A DNA stretch of 64,000 nt from Pseudidiomarina atlantica (GTDB lineage Bacteria > Pseudomonadota > Gammaproteobacteria > Enterobacterales > Alteromonadaceae): contig NZ_JPIN01000006.1 of NCBI RefSeq assembly GCF_000753735.1, forward strand, positions 124,001-188,000, read 5' to 3'. Each line of letters opens with the position of its first letter. The stretch's first letter is position 1. The notes beneath the pieces were generated by a model. It ran no database searches. It was not told the DNA's origin and saw nothing but the letters and a program-made list of their open reading frames with translations. Below are positions 18,096 through 28,433 of this stretch, piece by piece. A program made the translations under genes and the position numbers.

Positions 18096-20123
18096 ATGGC
18101 CGAGAATTCAAACGCTGACGATCATCAACGTATTGTTGCCGAGCTCGAGCAGGCAATAGCTGCTGCCGAAGCAGCGAATACAGCGAAAAGCGAGTTTCTC
18201 GCCAACATGAGTCACGAGATTCGTACGCCTATCAATGCCATTCTCGGAATGACGCAACTCTGTTTGAAAACCGAACTCTCAGACAAGCAACGCGGTTACC
18301 TAAAGTCCATCGAAGGTTCCTCTAAGATCCTCTTAGGTATCATTAACGATCTTCTTGATTTGTCGAAACTTGAAGCTAATAAGCTCAACATTGAAAGAAT
18401 CCCCTTCGACTTGGAGCAAGTGCTCGGTAATTTGGCAGACTTGTTTGCTTACCGGGCGCACGATAAGAATCTTGAATTCATCATTAACATTCCGCCCACA
18501 ATTCCGACCAAGTTAATAGGTGACCCGTTACGGCTGAACCAGGTTTTAGTGAACCTGGTCAGCAACGCCATCAAATTTACCGACCATGGTGAAGTTGTGG
18601 TGTCGGTGAACAAGTTAGACCAAACCCAGACCGATCTCTATTTGCGCCTATCGGTGACCGACACCGGAATTGGCATGGATGAACAGCAACGCAATCGGTT
18701 GTTTCAAGCATTTACTCAAGCCGATACCTCGACCACCCGCAAATACGGCGGTACCGGACTTGGTTTAGCCATCAGTCAGCGCATCGTCAAGCAAATGAAC
18801 GAGCACGGTATTGGGGTCGTTAGTAGTCCAGGCCAAGGCACCACCTTTTTCATCGAACTGCAGTTGCCTTTGCAGCAGCCGCTTGAAGAGCGCATTCCCG
18901 ATAATGTGCTCACGGCTTTAAAAGACAAAACTGTTATGGTGGTTGAGGACAATTTAACTACGCGTGAAATGGTCACAGACGTGCTCCGTAGCCTACAAAT
19001 TAAAACCCATAGTTTTCGAACTGCTGAAGATGCTTTACAGGCCTTAGCGCAACTTCAAGTAGATGCGTGTATTGTCGACTGGCAACTCCCAGGCATGACC
19101 GGACTCGAGTTCTGCGAGCAGGTAAATCTGCAAGAACAAGCCCCTAAATGTATTTTAGCAACCAGTTATCATGCCGCAGAGTTGATTGAAAAAGCCCGCC
19201 AACAAGGCGTTAAAGAACACCTGCTGAAGCCTTATACCAGCTACGCAATTTTGCGCAGTTTAGCGAAAGTTTTTGCCCTCACTGTGAGCCAAGATCCACA
19301 AACAACTGCACCTTTAGGAACCGGGCACAACGGTTGCCGTGTGCTGTTAGTCGAAGATAACGACATCAATCAACACATCGCTAAAGAAATGCTGGAACAT
19401 ATGGGCTTGCAGGTTGATGTCGCCGCCCATGGCGGTGAAGCCGTGGCACTCACCGAACAACGCCAATACGGCATGGTATTGATGGATATTCAAATGCCAG
19501 TAATGGATGGCTATCAAGCGACAAAAGCGATTCGTACCAACTTCTCATACGAGCAATTACCGATTATTGCCATGACAGCAAATAGTGCGGCTGAAGACGT
19601 CGAGCGTTCGCGCGCAGCGGGAATGCAAGACCATATCGCCAAACCTATTGATGAGACTATGCTGCAACAAGCCGTGCAAAAGTGGTGCCGCCGCGATCTG
19701 AACAACACCTTAGCCATCAACGATGACGCGACGCAAAGCAGCCCGAGCATCAACTATCCACTGCACCACGATATCGATTTTCAAGCAGCAATGGAACGCT
19801 TGAACCACAATATCGACTTATATGTTAGTTTAGTAACGCGATTATTTGAGAGTTACCAACAAGCTCCGCAACGCGTAGTCGACTTTTTGAGTAAAGGCCA
19901 ACATGAAGAAGCACGACGCTTTTTTCACTCACTCAAAGGCGCGGCGGCAAATTTAGGCTTAATCGGGGTGGGTAAGCTTGCCGCTCAACTCGAACGCGCA
20001 ATGAAAAATAACGAACTTGACCAAGTCGCTGATAATATTACCCGACTTGCCCCCTTATTAGAGCAAGCGATGCTTGCAGCAACTGATTTAAAACTTTGGA
20101 TGGAGCGAAAACAGCAATCATGA
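18096..20123 (+). CDS. Soluble hybrid histidine kinase: HisKA-HATPase-REC-REC-HPt
   Basis: A 675-residue kinase with no membrane segment and no recognised sensor domain, only a short coiled-coil-like N-terminus. H-box His40 in [17 protein letters not shown]-box [12 protein letters not shown]-boxes TGIGM and [15 protein letters not shown]; receiver 1 about 275-395 ([15 protein letters not shown]); receiver 2 about 410-530 ([29 protein letters not shown]); HPt about 565-670 ([13 protein letters not shown]). The order resembles BarA/ArcB-class phosphorelays. With no sensor of its own, its input may come through a partner; the 59-residue membrane protein overlapping its stop is a candidate. Confidence 0.92.
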   Translation: MAENSNADDHQRIVAELEQAIAAAEAANTAKSEFLANMSHEIRTPINAILGMTQLCLKTELSDKQRGYLKSIEGSSKILLGIINDLLDLSKLEANKLNIERIPFDLEQVLGNLADLFAYRAHDKNLEFIINIPPTIPTKLIGDPLRLNQVLVNLVSNAIKFTDHGEVVVSVNKLDQTQTDLYLRLSVTDTGIGMDEQQRNRLFQAFTQADTSTTRKYGGTGLGLAISQRIVKQMNEHGIGVVSSPGQGTTFFIELQLPLQQPLEERIPDNVLTALKDKTVMVVEDNLTTREMVTDVLRSLQIKTHSFRTAEDALQALAQLQVDACIVDWQLPGMTGLEFCEQVNLQEQAPKCILATSYHAAELIEKARQQGVKEHLLKPYTSYAILRSLAKVFALTVSQDPQTTAPLGTGHNGCRVLLVEDNDINQHIAKEMLEHMGLQVDVAAHGGEAVALTEQRQYGMVLMDIQMPVMDGYQATKAIRTNFSYEQLPIIAMTANSAAEDVERSRAAGMQDHIAKPIDETMLQQAVQKWCRRDLNNTLAINDDATQSSPSINYPLHHDIDFQAAMERLNHNIDLYVSLVTRLFESYQQAPQRVVDFLSKGQHEEARRFFHSLKGAAANLGLIGVGKLAAQLERAMKNNELDQVADNITRLAPLLEQAMLAATDLKLWMERKQQS

Positions 20124-20299
20124 TCCGCTATCTATTTTTAATACCTTTGGTACTTGGCGTACTCTGGTGGCTGTTCCTACAAGCCAACAATCTAACGCTG
20201 AAACAAGGCCGTAAAGGCTTTCTTTACATCCTTATTGTCAGCGTTTTCATCGCGATTATATACACCCTGCTGCTTTGGTTTAGCGGCCGCCAGTTTTAA
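20120..20299 (+). CDS. Small membrane protein (59 residues), translationally coupled to the hybrid kinase
   Basis: ATG at 20120 overlaps the kinase stop as ATGA, giving [20 protein letters not shown] and a second helix [18 protein letters not shown], joined by a basic loop ([11 protein letters not shown]). Two membrane helices in a hairpin with the basic loop probably in the cytoplasm. I do not recognise a named family. Its last 4 bases overlap the convergent oadB end. The stop-start overlap suggests a defined ratio to the kinase; a link in function is inference. Confidence 0.75.
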   Translation: MIRYLFLIPLVLGVLWWLFLQANNLTLKQGRKGFLYILIVSVFIAIIYTLLLWFSGRQF

Positions 20300-21426
20300 C
20301 CAACAAGTGCCAGCAAAATACCCGCGGCAACAGCTGAACCGAGCACGCCTGCGACATTTGGCCCCATCGCATGCATCAACAAGAAGTTGCTCTGGTTCGC
20401 CTCGAGTCCGACTTTGTTTACCACTCGCGCCGCCATCGGGACGGCCGATACGCCAGCAGCGCCAATCAACGGGTTGATAGGCGATTTACTGAAGCGTGCC
20501 ATCAGTTTAGCCATTAACACACCCGAGGCTGTACCTACCGCAAAGGCAACTGCACCAAGCCCTAAAATACCCAGCGTTTGGACGCTGAGAAACTCACTCG
20601 CACTTAATTTTGAGCCGACTGCCAACCCTAGGAAAATAGTCGTGATATTAATCAATTCATTTTGTGCAGTTTTACTCAGACGATCGACGACTCCAGCTTC
20701 ACGCATCAAATTACCTAAGCAGAACATCCCGACTAAGGGGGTTGCTGTAGGTAAAAACAATAGGGTCAACAACAATACTGCGAGTGGGAATAAAACTTTT
20801 TCACGACGCCCAACTTGGCGCAACTGTTCCATTTTGACCGCACGTTCGGCTTTAGTTGTCAGCGCTTTCATGATTGGCGGCTGAATAATAGGTACTAATG
20901 CCATGTAGGAATATGCAGCAACCGCAATCGCGCCCAGCAAATCAGGACTTAATTTCGAGGCTAAGAAAATCGCAGTTGGACCATCGGCACCACCAATGAT
21001 AGATATTGCCGCTGCATCCTTGAGACTAAAAGCGAACCCCGGCAACCCGTTGAGGGCAATAGCGCCAAATAAGGTCGCAAAGATACCAAACTGCGCAGCT
21101 GCACCTAATAACAGCGTACGAGGATTCGCCAATAAGGGCCCGAAATCAGTCATCGCACCTACCCCCATGAAAATCAATAGCGGGAATACCCCGGTATCGA
21201 TACCCACGGCGTAAATGTAATAGAGCATACCGCCCGGCTCGGTAAAGCCTGCCAAGGGGATATTAGCAAGCACAGCGCCGAAACCAATAGGCAACAGTAA
21301 CAGTGGCTCAAACTTTTTCACGATCGCCAGGTACAGCAACACTGCACCGACGATCATCATCGCCGCCTGTCCCCACGTGAACGCGGACAGTGCGGTACTC
21401 TGCCAGAGTACTTCCCAGCGTTCCAT
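20296..21426 (-). CDS. oadB: Sodium-pumping decarboxylase, beta subunit
   Basis: A 376-residue membrane subunit that couples decarboxylation of carboxybiotin to sodium export. Family blocks: [61 protein letters not shown], and [19 protein letters not shown]. About 9-11 helices. Third gene of oadG-oadA-oadB; ATG at 21426 follows the oadA stop by 5 bases. Length is shorter than the Klebsiella subunit (about 433) but usual for the short form. Confidence 0.95.
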   Translation of the reverse strand: MERWEVLWQSTALSAFTWGQAAMMIVGAVLLYLAIVKKFEPLLLLPIGFGAVLANIPLAGFTEPGGMLYYIYAVGIDTGVFPLLIFMGVGAMTDFGPLLANPRTLLLGAAAQFGIFATLFGAIALNGLPGFAFSLKDAAAISIIGGADGPTAIFLASKLSPDLLGAIAVAAYSYMALVPIIQPPIMKALTTKAERAVKMEQLRQVGRREKVLFPLAVLLLTLLFLPTATPLVGMFCLGNLMREAGVVDRLSKTAQNELINITTIFLGLAVGSKLSASEFLSVQTLGILGLGAVAFAVGTASGVLMAKLMARFSKSPINPLIGAAGVSAVPMAARVVNKVGLEANQSNFLLMHAMGPNVAGVLGSAVAAGILLALVG

Positions 21427-21431
21427 AAAGC

Positions 21432-23228
21432 TTACTCCATGCTCACGAGAGGATCGCCAACACTGACGCTGTCGCCTTCACTCACTTGAATAGCGGTGAT
21501 TTTGCCAGCACGCTCAGCGCGGATATCAGTTTCCATTTTCATCGCTTCAAGGATAACTAAGACATCACCCTCCGCCACTTGTTGTCCTACCTTTACCGGC
21601 ACTTTGAACACATTGCCGGCAAGCGGCGCGGCGACACTTTCGCTGTTTCCTGAAGAGGTCTCGGTTGCTGTTTCTTGCGACTTGGTAGGAGCTGTTTCAC
21701 TCGCGCTTACGCTCCCAGAGGGACCTACTTCAACAGTAAACAATTTGCCGTCCACTTTGACATCGTAAACAGCTGCCCCACTCTTCGCTGAGGCTTTTGC
21801 TTGTTCAGTTGGCTGTTGTGATGTTGCAGCAGCGGCATCAGCGCTTGGAACTGGCTCAAAGGCATCTGGGTTGTCGCGATTCGCGAGGAATTTAAGACCA
21901 ATTTGCGGGAACAGTGCGTAGGTGAGCACATCATCCACTTCGTGTTCGGCAAGTCGTAAAGATTTTTCCTTGGCGTGTTCACGCAGCTCGGCGGTCAGTT
22001 TATCTAGCTCATCATCGATTAGATCAGCTGGGCGCACGGTGATAGGATCCTTACCTTCCAGCACTTTAGCTTGTAATTCTTTGTTCACCGGTGCTGCAGT
22101 AGCACCATATTCACCACATAGCACGCCCTTAGTCTCTTTTGAAATCGATTTGTAGCGTTCGCCACTAAGCACGTTTAATACAGCTTGCGTACCGACAATT
22201 TGTGACGTTGGTGTGACCAACGGAATGAAACCAAGGTCCTCACGTACCCGCGGGATTTCGGCTAGTACTTCATCAAATTTATCCGCGGCATTCTGTTCGC
22301 GTAGCTGATTCTCCATGTTAGTCAGCATGCCACCCGGTACTTGCGCAATCAAAATACGCGCATCAACACCTTTGAGCGAACCTTCAAACTGCGCATACTT
22401 TTTACGCACGGCGCGGAAATGATCGGCAATCGGCGCAAATTTTTCTAAATCCATACCCGTGTCGCGATCGGTACCTTCCGTCATTGCCACTATGGTCTCA
22501 GTTGCCGTGTGACCGTAGGTCATGCTCAACGGCGAAATCGCCGTATCGAGCATGTCAATGCCAGCATCGATCGCTTTTTGATAAGTTGCTGTACTCAAGC
22601 CTGTGGTGGCATGACATTGCATAGCAATCGGCAAGTTAGTTGCCTTTTTCAACGCAGAAATTAACTCATGCGCAGCTTGCGGACGTAGCAATCCAGCCAT
22701 GTCCTTAATACACAAAGAGTCACAACCTAAATCAGCGAGCTCTTCGGCCATGGCCACCCACTTTTCAAGAGTGTGGACTGGGCTTACCGTATAAGACATT
22801 GTACCTTGCGCGTGCCCTTCTACTTCTTTTGCCGCTTTGATAGCGGTCTTGAGATTTCGGACATCGTTCATGGCATCGAAAATACGAAACACATCGACAC
22901 CATTCTCTTTGGCGCGCTCAACGAAACGTCGCACCACGTCATCAGCATAGTGACGATAGCCGAGCAAGTTTTGTCCGCGCAGCAACATTTGCTGGGGTGT
23001 CTTTGGCATCGCTTTCTTGATTTCGCGAATGCGTTCCCACGGGTCTTCGCCCAAATAGCGTATACATGAATCAAAGGTTGCACCGCCCCATGACTCCATC
23101 GACCAATAACCCATTTCATCAAGTTGGGCGGCCATTGGCAGCATATCGTCTAAGCGAAAACGTGTAGCTAATAACGACTGATGGGCGTCGCGAAAGGCTA
23201 ATTCAGTTAACAACAAAGGTTTACTCAT
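21432..23228 (-). CDS. oadA: Oxaloacetate decarboxylase, alpha (carboxyltransferase/biotinyl) subunit
   Basis: A 598-residue protein. The N-terminal carboxyltransferase TIM barrel begins [15 protein letters not shown] and holds [17 protein letters not shown] and [10 protein letters not shown] (metal-binding His). Then comes a PYC_OADA domain, a Pro/Ala/Ser/Thr-rich linker (about 455-525), and a biotinyl domain with EAMKMET, biotin on Lys564. It moves CO2 from oxaloacetate to biotin. AGGAG precedes the ATG. With the beta and gamma subunits it forms a primary sodium pump, fitting a marine organism. Confidence 0.96.
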   Translation of the reverse strand: MSKPLLLTELAFRDAHQSLLATRFRLDDMLPMAAQLDEMGYWSMESWGGATFDSCIRYLGEDPWERIREIKKAMPKTPQQMLLRGQNLLGYRHYADDVVRRFVERAKENGVDVFRIFDAMNDVRNLKTAIKAAKEVEGHAQGTMSYTVSPVHTLEKWVAMAEELADLGCDSLCIKDMAGLLRPQAAHELISALKKATNLPIAMQCHATTGLSTATYQKAIDAGIDMLDTAISPLSMTYGHTATETIVAMTEGTDRDTGMDLEKFAPIADHFRAVRKKYAQFEGSLKGVDARILIAQVPGGMLTNMENQLREQNAADKFDEVLAEIPRVREDLGFIPLVTPTSQIVGTQAVLNVLSGERYKSISKETKGVLCGEYGATAAPVNKELQAKVLEGKDPITVRPADLIDDELDKLTAELREHAKEKSLRLAEHEVDDVLTYALFPQIGLKFLANRDNPDAFEPVPSADAAAATSQQPTEQAKASAKSGAAVYDVKVDGKLFTVEVGPSGSVSASETAPTKSQETATETSSGNSESVAAPLAGNVFKVPVKVGQQVAEGDVLVILEAMKMETDIRAERAGKITAIQVSEGDSVSVGDPLVSME

Positions 23229-23242
23229 CCGTGGTACTCCTC

Positions 23243-23497
23243 TTACTCGGCTGATTCATGATCGTGGCGATACGCATGCACGGCAGCGGTGATTGCTGCA
23301 AGACGTTGCGTATCATCAGCAGATTGAATGGGCGTGGGGGTTGCAGCAGCTTTCATCGCATTCGACTCGGCGTCGAACGGCTCAGCGGCAAAACGCTTTA
23401 ACACCAGCATTGCTGCCATTAGTAATACTAAGAATACGAATACGGTCACCATACCGGTCACCATAATACTGAAGGCTTCGAAGAGTTGTTCTTGCAT
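23243..23497 (-). CDS. oadG: Oxaloacetate decarboxylase, gamma subunit
   Basis: An 84-residue single-helix membrane protein (helix about 10-33, [22 protein letters not shown]) with a soluble C-terminal tail ending [11 protein letters not shown]; the C-terminal His may bind metal, as known for OadG. First gene of the oad operon; GGAGATAGC before the ATG. Assignment rests on size, topology and position. Confidence 0.92.
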   Translation of the reverse strand: MQEQLFEAFSIMVTGMVTVFVFLVLLMAAMLVLKRFAAEPFDAESNAMKAAATPTPIQSADDTQRLAAITAAVHAYRHDHESAE

Positions 23498-23608
23498 GCT
23501 ATCTCCGCGCTTTAAGAGCTTGTTCTAAGCGTAACTTAAAAGCAGAATAACACAACTTTATAAGGGGTTAGTGCAACAAAGGTGTATAAGAGGTATAAAT
23601 CAGAGAAA

Positions 23609-23685
23609 TGGCGCACTCGGGAGGACTCGAACCTCCAACCGCCTGGTTCGTAGCCAGGTACTCTATCCAGTTGAGCTACGAGTGC
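23609..23685 (-). tRNA. tRNA-Arg (anticodon ACG), copy 2
   Basis: 77 bases; minus strand reads GCACTCG acceptor, TA, a D arm, anticodon stem CCTGG/CCAGG with loop CTACGAA (anticodon ACG, modified to ICG by TadA), and an encoded CCA. Identical over its full length to the copy at 23724-23800. Third in the order tRNA-Ser, tRNA-Arg, tRNA-Arg. Confidence 0.97.
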
Positions 23686-23723
23686 GCATATCGGTTTTCT
23701 AGTAGTATCTAATATTCAGCAAA

Positions 23724-23800
23724 TGGCGCACTCGGGAGGACTCGAACCTCCAACCGCCTGGTTCGTAGCCAGGTACTCTATCCAGTTGAGCTACGAGTGC
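23724..23800 (-). tRNA. tRNA-Arg (anticodon ACG), copy 1
   Basis: 77 bases, identical to the neighbouring copy, with encoded CCA and anticodon ACG. Spacers of 38 bases to the next copy and 20 bases to tRNA-Ser suggest one processed transcript. The tRNA-Ser/tRNA-Arg set downstream of csrA is a conserved gammaproteobacterial arrangement. Confidence 0.97.
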
Positions 23801-23820
23801 GTTGCTGACAAGTAAGCAAA

Positions 23821-23913
23821 TGGCGGTGAGGGAGGGATTCGAACCCTCGATAGAGCTACAAACCCTATACTCCCTTAGCAGGGGAGCGCCTTCAGCCGCT
23901 CGGCCACCTCACC
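23821..23913 (-). tRNA. tRNA-Ser (anticodon GCT)
   Basis: 93 bases with the long variable arm of a class II tRNA. Acceptor GGTGAGG/CCTCACC; anticodon stem CTCCC/GGGAG with loop CTGCTAA gives anticodon GCT, reading AGC/AGU. CCA is encoded. First gene of the tRNA transcript; a strong sigma-70 promoter lies directly upstream. Confidence 0.97.
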
Positions 23914-23931
23914 GCTTACTTGTGGCGTTGC

Positions 23932-23959
23932 ATTCTAATGGCACAGCCAATAATGTCAA
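23932..23959 (-). promoter_or_regulatory. Sigma-70 promoter of the tRNA-Ser/Arg operon
   Basis: On the minus strand TTGACA (23959-23954) is followed after 16 bases by TAGAAT (23937-23932), ending 18 bases before the mature tRNA-Ser 5' end. A perfect -35 and 5/6 -10. Seen directly; activity is inferred. Confidence 0.8.
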
Positions 23960-24053
23960 TTGATTTTTTCTGATTTGAAGTCCGTTTGTGGGAATTTTAA
24001 ACATCTCGCACAAAAAAACTGCAGAAGCGTTTGTTTTACGCTTTTAACGATCG

Positions 24054-24081
24054 AAAAAGCTGATGCCAAGCATCAGCTTTT
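24054..24081 (-). terminator. Terminator after csrA
   Basis: Stem gctgatg (24059-24065) / catcagc (24071-24077), extended by A/T pairs, followed on the minus strand by TTTTT. It lies 14 bases past the csrA stop and insulates the tRNA operon. Confidence 0.88.
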
Positions 24082-24095
24082 CAGGTGCTACTTGA

Positions 24096-24287
24096 TTACT
24101 CTGACGATTCAGGTTTATCGTCTTGCTCTGCCTGAATGCGCATATAAATCTCTTCACGGTGCACCGAGACATCCTTGGGCGCATTCACTCCAATGCGCAC
24201 TTGATTCCCTTTGACACCCAATACCGTGACTGTGACCTCATCACCGATCATTAAGGTCTCACCCACTCGACGGGTTAAGATCAACAT
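24096..24287 (-). CDS. csrA: Carbon storage regulator CsrA
   Basis: A 63-residue RNA-binding dimer that represses or stabilises mRNAs at GGA motifs. It starts [20 protein letters not shown], with the RNA-contacting [15 protein letters not shown]. The frame is open further upstream, but AAGGAG sits before this ATG and the family begins here. That AAGGAG is itself a GGA site, so self-repression as in E. coli is possible. It follows alaS on the same strand as in most gammaproteobacteria. Confidence 0.98.
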
Positions 24288-24473
24288 GTTATCTGCTCCT
24301 TCCCTACTCTTCTTTATGTGTGGGCATCCATGAGAAACTCCACACGACCAGCCTGCTTTTATACTCATTATGTTGCATGAAACATCACCAGATGTCATAC
24401 AACAAATATTCTAGCAAGGAAATCTGCAGCATGACAGCTTGATTACCGATGCATGAATGAGAATTGGTGCGCT

Positions 24474-27074
24474 TTACCGCAATAACTCCTCAATCCGACG
24501 TTTTGCCGCTGCCAGCGCAGCACCGATGTTGGCGACTTCAGTACCACCAGCTTGCGCCATGTCAGGACGCCCGCCGCCCTTGCCACCGACTTCTGCTGCA
24601 GCAACATTAATCACATCACCGGCTTTTACCTTACTGGTTAAATCCTTGGTAACGCCCACAATTAAACTCACCTTGCCGTCGTTTGCGACAGCAAGTACCA
24701 CGATACCGCTGTTGAGCTGGTTTTTAAGATCATCAACCATACCGCGTAGAGCTTTACTTTCTACGCTATCGAGTTGTGCCAAGATCACTTTATGACCGGC
24801 AATAATTTCGGCATTGTCAACCAGACTGCCACCGGCTTGTGCCGCCATCTGCTGTTGTAACTCAGCGATAGTACGCTCAAGCGCCTTGCTACGGTCGAGC
24901 TGCTGCTGCAAACGCTCGGGTAGCTGATTTGGCTCAGCCTTCAATAGTGCCGCACTTTTACGTAACAGCTGCTGCTGTTGCTGGGCAAATGCGAGTGCCG
25001 CCAGCCCCGTAACAGCTTCAATACGGCGCACCCCAGAGGCAATACCAGCTTCACTGACGATGCGGAAGCTACCGATATCACCAGTGCGTTGCACGTGGGT
25101 ACCACCGCACAATTCCATCGAGTAGTCGCCCATGCGCACCACGCGCACTTGATCGTCGTACTTCTCGCCGAACAGTGCCATGGCGCCAGCTTGCTTAGCT
25201 TCTTCGATTGGCATCAAGGCCGTTGCGAGTTCGTGATTGGCAATGATGTTTTCGTTAACTTGGCGCTCAATCGCATCGATTTGCTCAGCTTTTAAACCCT
25301 CGAAATGAGAAAAGTCAAAACGTAGACGCTCGGCGGTAACTAAGCTGCCTTTCTGGGTGACGTGCTCGCCGAGAATATTGCGCAAAGCTGCATGCACCAG
25401 GTGGGTCGCACTATGATTGCGCTTGATCGCAGCTCGTCGCTCGGCGTCAATTTCGGCAGTCACTCGGTCACCGATTTTCAATGTACTTTCGGCTTTACCA
25501 TGGTGCGCAATAGCTTTGCCAATGTATTGTGTATCTTCGACAAGGAAACTTCCGCCGTTCACCACTAAGCGCCCACGATCACCTATCTGACCGCCACTTT
25601 CCGCGTAGAAAGGCGTTTGTGATAACACCACTACACCTTGTTGCCCGGCGCTGAGTTCTTGTACTTGCTGGCCATCGGCAAACAATTCAACCACCTCAGC
25701 AGTACCTTGCACCTCGGTGTAGCCGGTAAATTCTGAGCGTTGCGTAGACTTCAAACGCTCGTTGTAATCAACACCAAACTGCGATGCTTGCTGCGCACGC
25801 TTACGTTGTGCTTCCATCGCTTGCTCAAACCCTGTTTCATCAACTGTCAGCCCTTTTTCGCGGGCAATGTCCGCGGTCAAATCAACAGGGAAGCCGTAGG
25901 TGTCATAAAGTTTAAATACCACTTCGCCCGGAATAACATCCGCAGTCAAATCAGCTAACGCATCATTCAAAATAGCAAGGCCACGTTCAAGCGTCTTTCC
26001 AAACTGCTCTTCTTCCCGCAGCAAAGCATCGGTGATGACTTTTTGCTTTTCGACCAACTCAGGGTATGCTGCGCCCATTTGTGCTACCAGTGCTGGCACC
26101 AACTTATGGAAGAACGCCCCTTGTGCACCCAGCATATTGCCATGCCGTACTGCACGACGAATTATGCGACGCAGAACATAGCCACGTCCCTCATTCGATG
26201 GCTGCACGCCATCGGCAATAAGAAAACTGCAAGAGCGAATGTGGTCGGCGATCACGCGCAGTGACTTACTATTCAAATCACTCACACCTGTTGCTTCTGC
26301 AGCAGCTTTAATAAGAGCTTGAAACAAGTCAATTTCATAGTTGCTGTGCACGTGCTGCAACACCGCGGCAATCCGTTCCAGTCCCATACCGGTATCTACC
26401 GACGGCTTTGGTAATGGCTTTAATTCACCGTCGGCTTGCCGGTTGTATTGCATGAAAACGAGGTTCCAGATTTCGATATAGCGATCGCCATCTTCCTCGG
26501 GTGTCCCAGGTGGTCCGCCCCAGACTTCCTCACCGTGGTCGTAGAAAATTTCAGAGCACGGCCCGCATGGACCGGTATCGCCCATGGCCCAGAAGTTATC
26601 TTTAGCACCGATGCGCGAAATTCGATCTGTTGGCACGCCGATTTCGTTCGCCCAAATGTCATAAGCTTCGTCGTCTTCGGTGAACACGGTCACCCAAAGT
26701 TTTTCTTTCGGTAACTGCAGAACGTCGGTAAGAAATTCCCAAGCGTATTGAATAGCTTCACGCTTGAAGTAGTCGCCAAAGCTAAAGTTGCCTAACATTT
26801 CGAAAAAAGTATGGTGGCGCGCAGTGTAACCCACGTTTTCTAAATCGTTATGCTTACCACCGGCGCGTAAACAGCGCTGCGACGAAGTAGCGCGCTTGTA
26901 ATCGCGTTGCTCATCGCCCAAGAATACGTCTTTAAACGGCACCATGCCTGCATTGGTGAACAACAAGGTGGGATCGTTTCCTGGAATCAACGAAGCTGAA
27001 GCAACACGTTGGTGGCCTCGCTCAGCAAAATAAGCCAAAAACGCTTCGCGGATTTGCGCGCTGGTCATACTCAT
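24474..27074 (-). CDS. alaS: Alanyl-tRNA synthetase
   Basis: An 866-residue class II synthetase with the catalytic core, editing and C-Ala domains. Starts [22 protein letters not shown] after an upstream MS; motifs [11 protein letters not shown]-like ([17 protein letters not shown]), [11 protein letters not shown], editing Hxxx[14 protein letters not shown] and Cys/His CGGTHV, and a C-terminal [13 protein letters not shown]. coli AlaS has 876 residues. GGAAG lies before the first ATG; either of the first two Met codons could start. Upstream of csrA as usual. Confidence 0.98.
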   Translation of the reverse strand: MSMTSAQIREAFLAYFAERGHQRVASASLIPGNDPTLLFTNAGMVPFKDVFLGDEQRDYKRATSSQRCLRAGGKHNDLENVGYTARHHTFFEMLGNFSFGDYFKREAIQYAWEFLTDVLQLPKEKLWVTVFTEDDEAYDIWANEIGVPTDRISRIGAKDNFWAMGDTGPCGPCSEIFYDHGEEVWGGPPGTPEEDGDRYIEIWNLVFMQYNRQADGELKPLPKPSVDTGMGLERIAAVLQHVHSNYEIDLFQALIKAAAEATGVSDLNSKSLRVIADHIRSCSFLIADGVQPSNEGRGYVLRRIIRRAVRHGNMLGAQGAFFHKLVPALVAQMGAAYPELVEKQKVITDALLREEEQFGKTLERGLAILNDALADLTADVIPGEVVFKLYDTYGFPVDLTADIAREKGLTVDETGFEQAMEAQRKRAQQASQFGVDYNERLKSTQRSEFTGYTEVQGTAEVVELFADGQQVQELSAGQQGVVVLSQTPFYAESGGQIGDRGRLVVNGGSFLVEDTQYIGKAIAHHGKAESTLKIGDRVTAEIDAERRAAIKRNHSATHLVHAALRNILGEHVTQKGSLVTAERLRFDFSHFEGLKAEQIDAIERQVNENIIANHELATALMPIEEAKQAGAMALFGEKYDDQVRVVRMGDYSMELCGGTHVQRTGDIGSFRIVSEAGIASGVRRIEAVTGLAALAFAQQQQQLLRKSAALLKAEPNQLPERLQQQLDRSKALERTIAELQQQMAAQAGGSLVDNAEIIAGHKVILAQLDSVESKALRGMVDDLKNQLNSGIVVLAVANDGKVSLIVGVTKDLTSKVKAGDVINVAAAEVGGKGGGRPDMAQAGGTEVANIGAALAAAKRRIEELLR

Positions 27075-27156
27075 GAATTCTTCCCTACGACAACTTTTCG
27101 ATGTGAAAACTTTCGGTTATTTAGCGCGCAAGACTACCATGAATAGGGGCTCTCGA

Positions 27157-27660
27157 CTAGTAGTCGTCGCCATCTTGCTGACGTTTTAGTGCGTTGTTTA
27201 TTTCGTCAAAACGGAAGCCACGATTCAGCAAGTGTCGCATTATTTTGTCGCGCTTTGAGCGGTCAGTTGGCGGTGTTTCGCCAAACTTACGCAAAACATA
27301 GTCGAAGCATATTTCCTGCCAATCAGGAGCGGCTTCGTGCAACGCTTGCTGCAACGTATCTTCAGCGATACCCTTAGTTTGAGCCTTCGCCTTGATTTTC
27401 AGCCAACCGTTACCACTGTTGAGTTCACTGCGCAACCAAATTTCAGCGTAACGTGCGTCCGATTGCCAACCCTGTTGTTGTGCTTTGCCCAACGCGTAAG
27501 CAATAGCTGGTTCGGTAAAACCGCGCTGGCGTAATTTTTGCCGCAACTCATGAGCGCTATGTTCGCGGCGACCGAGTAGACGCACCACCGCTTCTTCCGC
27601 CTGCTGCTGTTCTTCCGTTGTTTGTTGGTCAGCGTCATTTGTCACGTTATTTACCCTCAT
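27157..27660 (-). CDS. recX: Regulatory protein RecX
   Basis: A 167-residue helical protein that caps and inhibits RecA filaments. It holds the three RecX repeats (AVVRLLGRREHSAHELRQKLRQRGF; IWLRSELNSGNGWLKIKAKAQTKGI; DYVLRKFGE...KIMRHLLNRGF). The ATG at 27660 has a weak ribosome binding site. A GTG five codons in (27645) has GAGGG at about 7 bases and may be the real start. It precedes alaS as usual, but recA, which normally lies upstream, is not here; the next gene is an unrelated divergent lipoprotein. Confidence 0.92.
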   Translation of the reverse strand: MRVNNVTNDADQQTTEEQQQAEEAVVRLLGRREHSAHELRQKLRQRGFTEPAIAYALGKAQQQGWQSDARYAEIWLRSELNSGNGWLKIKAKAQTKGIAEDTLQQALHEAAPDWQEICFDYVLRKFGETPPTDRSKRDKIMRHLLNRGFRFDEINNALKRQQDGDDY

Positions 27661-27725
27661 GCGAGTGAATTATTTCCTATAATCAGACTCATAGTAAAAA
27701 CCCTACAAGTGAAAAGGAAGCCCTT

Positions 27726-28433
27726 ATGCAACGTACTCTCCCACTCTTTGCGTTAGTTGCAGCAGTAACCCTAAGCGGATGTCAGCCAATGACAACAACG
27801 ACCGCAGCGCCATCGACCTTAAATGTGAACGCCACAGCTGAGGTAAATGCAATTCCGGATCGGGTGCAAGTCGAGTTATCTGTGCAACGCATGGGCATGG
27901 ATATCCCAACCCTCAAATCAGAAGTCGATAGCATCACCGCTGAATTGATTGAGTATCTACGCAGCCAGAATGTTGAAGATAAGGCGATTCAGTCCTACGC
28001 GATTAGTATCTATCCGCGTTACAACTACGACGACGGCGAACAAAAGTTAAGTGGTTATCAAGTATCACGGAGAATGACAGTCGACTTTGCCGTAGCTGAA
28101 CAACATGGCGAATTCATCGAACACGCCTTGAATAACGGTGTGCATAATGTCAATGAACCGCGCTTTGAAGTGAGTAACGGTGATGCTCTTTATCAACAAG
28201 CATTAACCCAAGCGGTACGCAACGCGCGAGCGAAAGCCGAAGAATTAGCAGCCGCAGCAGGTATGCGCGTGATGACCGTACAAAGTATTCAAGAGAACTC
28301 GCAGCCACAGCAACCGGAAGTACGCTACCGCGTTGCGCAAGCAGCAGATAGTGCGAGTGTAAGCTTACCGGGCGAACAGCAGGTGCAAGCGCGAGTGAAC
28401 GTAACTTTTACGCTTGCGGCAAGCAATGAGTAA
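27726..28433 (+). CDS. SIMPL-domain (DUF541/YggE-like) lipoprotein
   Basis: A 235-residue protein with a lipoprotein signal (VTLSGC, Cys19) and a SIMPL/DUF541 domain (about 35-233): LNVNATAEVNAIPDRVQVELSV at the start, YQQALTQAVRNARAKAEELAAAAG in the middle, and VNVTFTLA at the end. Relatives are periplasmic, some linked to oxidative stress (YggE). The 3' end overlaps the convergent agmatine deiminase gene by 26 bases. AAAGGAAG lies before the ATG. Confidence 0.88.
   Translation: MQRTLPLFALVAAVTLSGCQPMTTTTAAPSTLNVNATAEVNAIPDRVQVELSVQRMGMDIPTLKSEVDSITAELIEYLRSQNVEDKAIQSYAISIYPRYNYDDGEQKLSGYQVSRRMTVDFAVAEQHGEFIEHALNNGVHNVNEPRFEVSNGDALYQQALTQAVRNARAKAEELAAAAGMRVMTVQSIQENSQPQQPEVRYRVAQAADSASVSLPGEQQVQARVNVTFTLAASNE

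Noticed and set aside
23609-23913. Repeated blocks that could look like a CRISPR array or a duplication end
   Set aside because: The repeats fold as two complete tRNA-Arg genes and a tRNA-Ser gene with encoded CCA.
23585-23913. tRNA cluster as an integration site for a mobile island
   Set aside because: No integrase, no direct repeat of a tRNA 3' end elsewhere in the window, and flanking genes are core.
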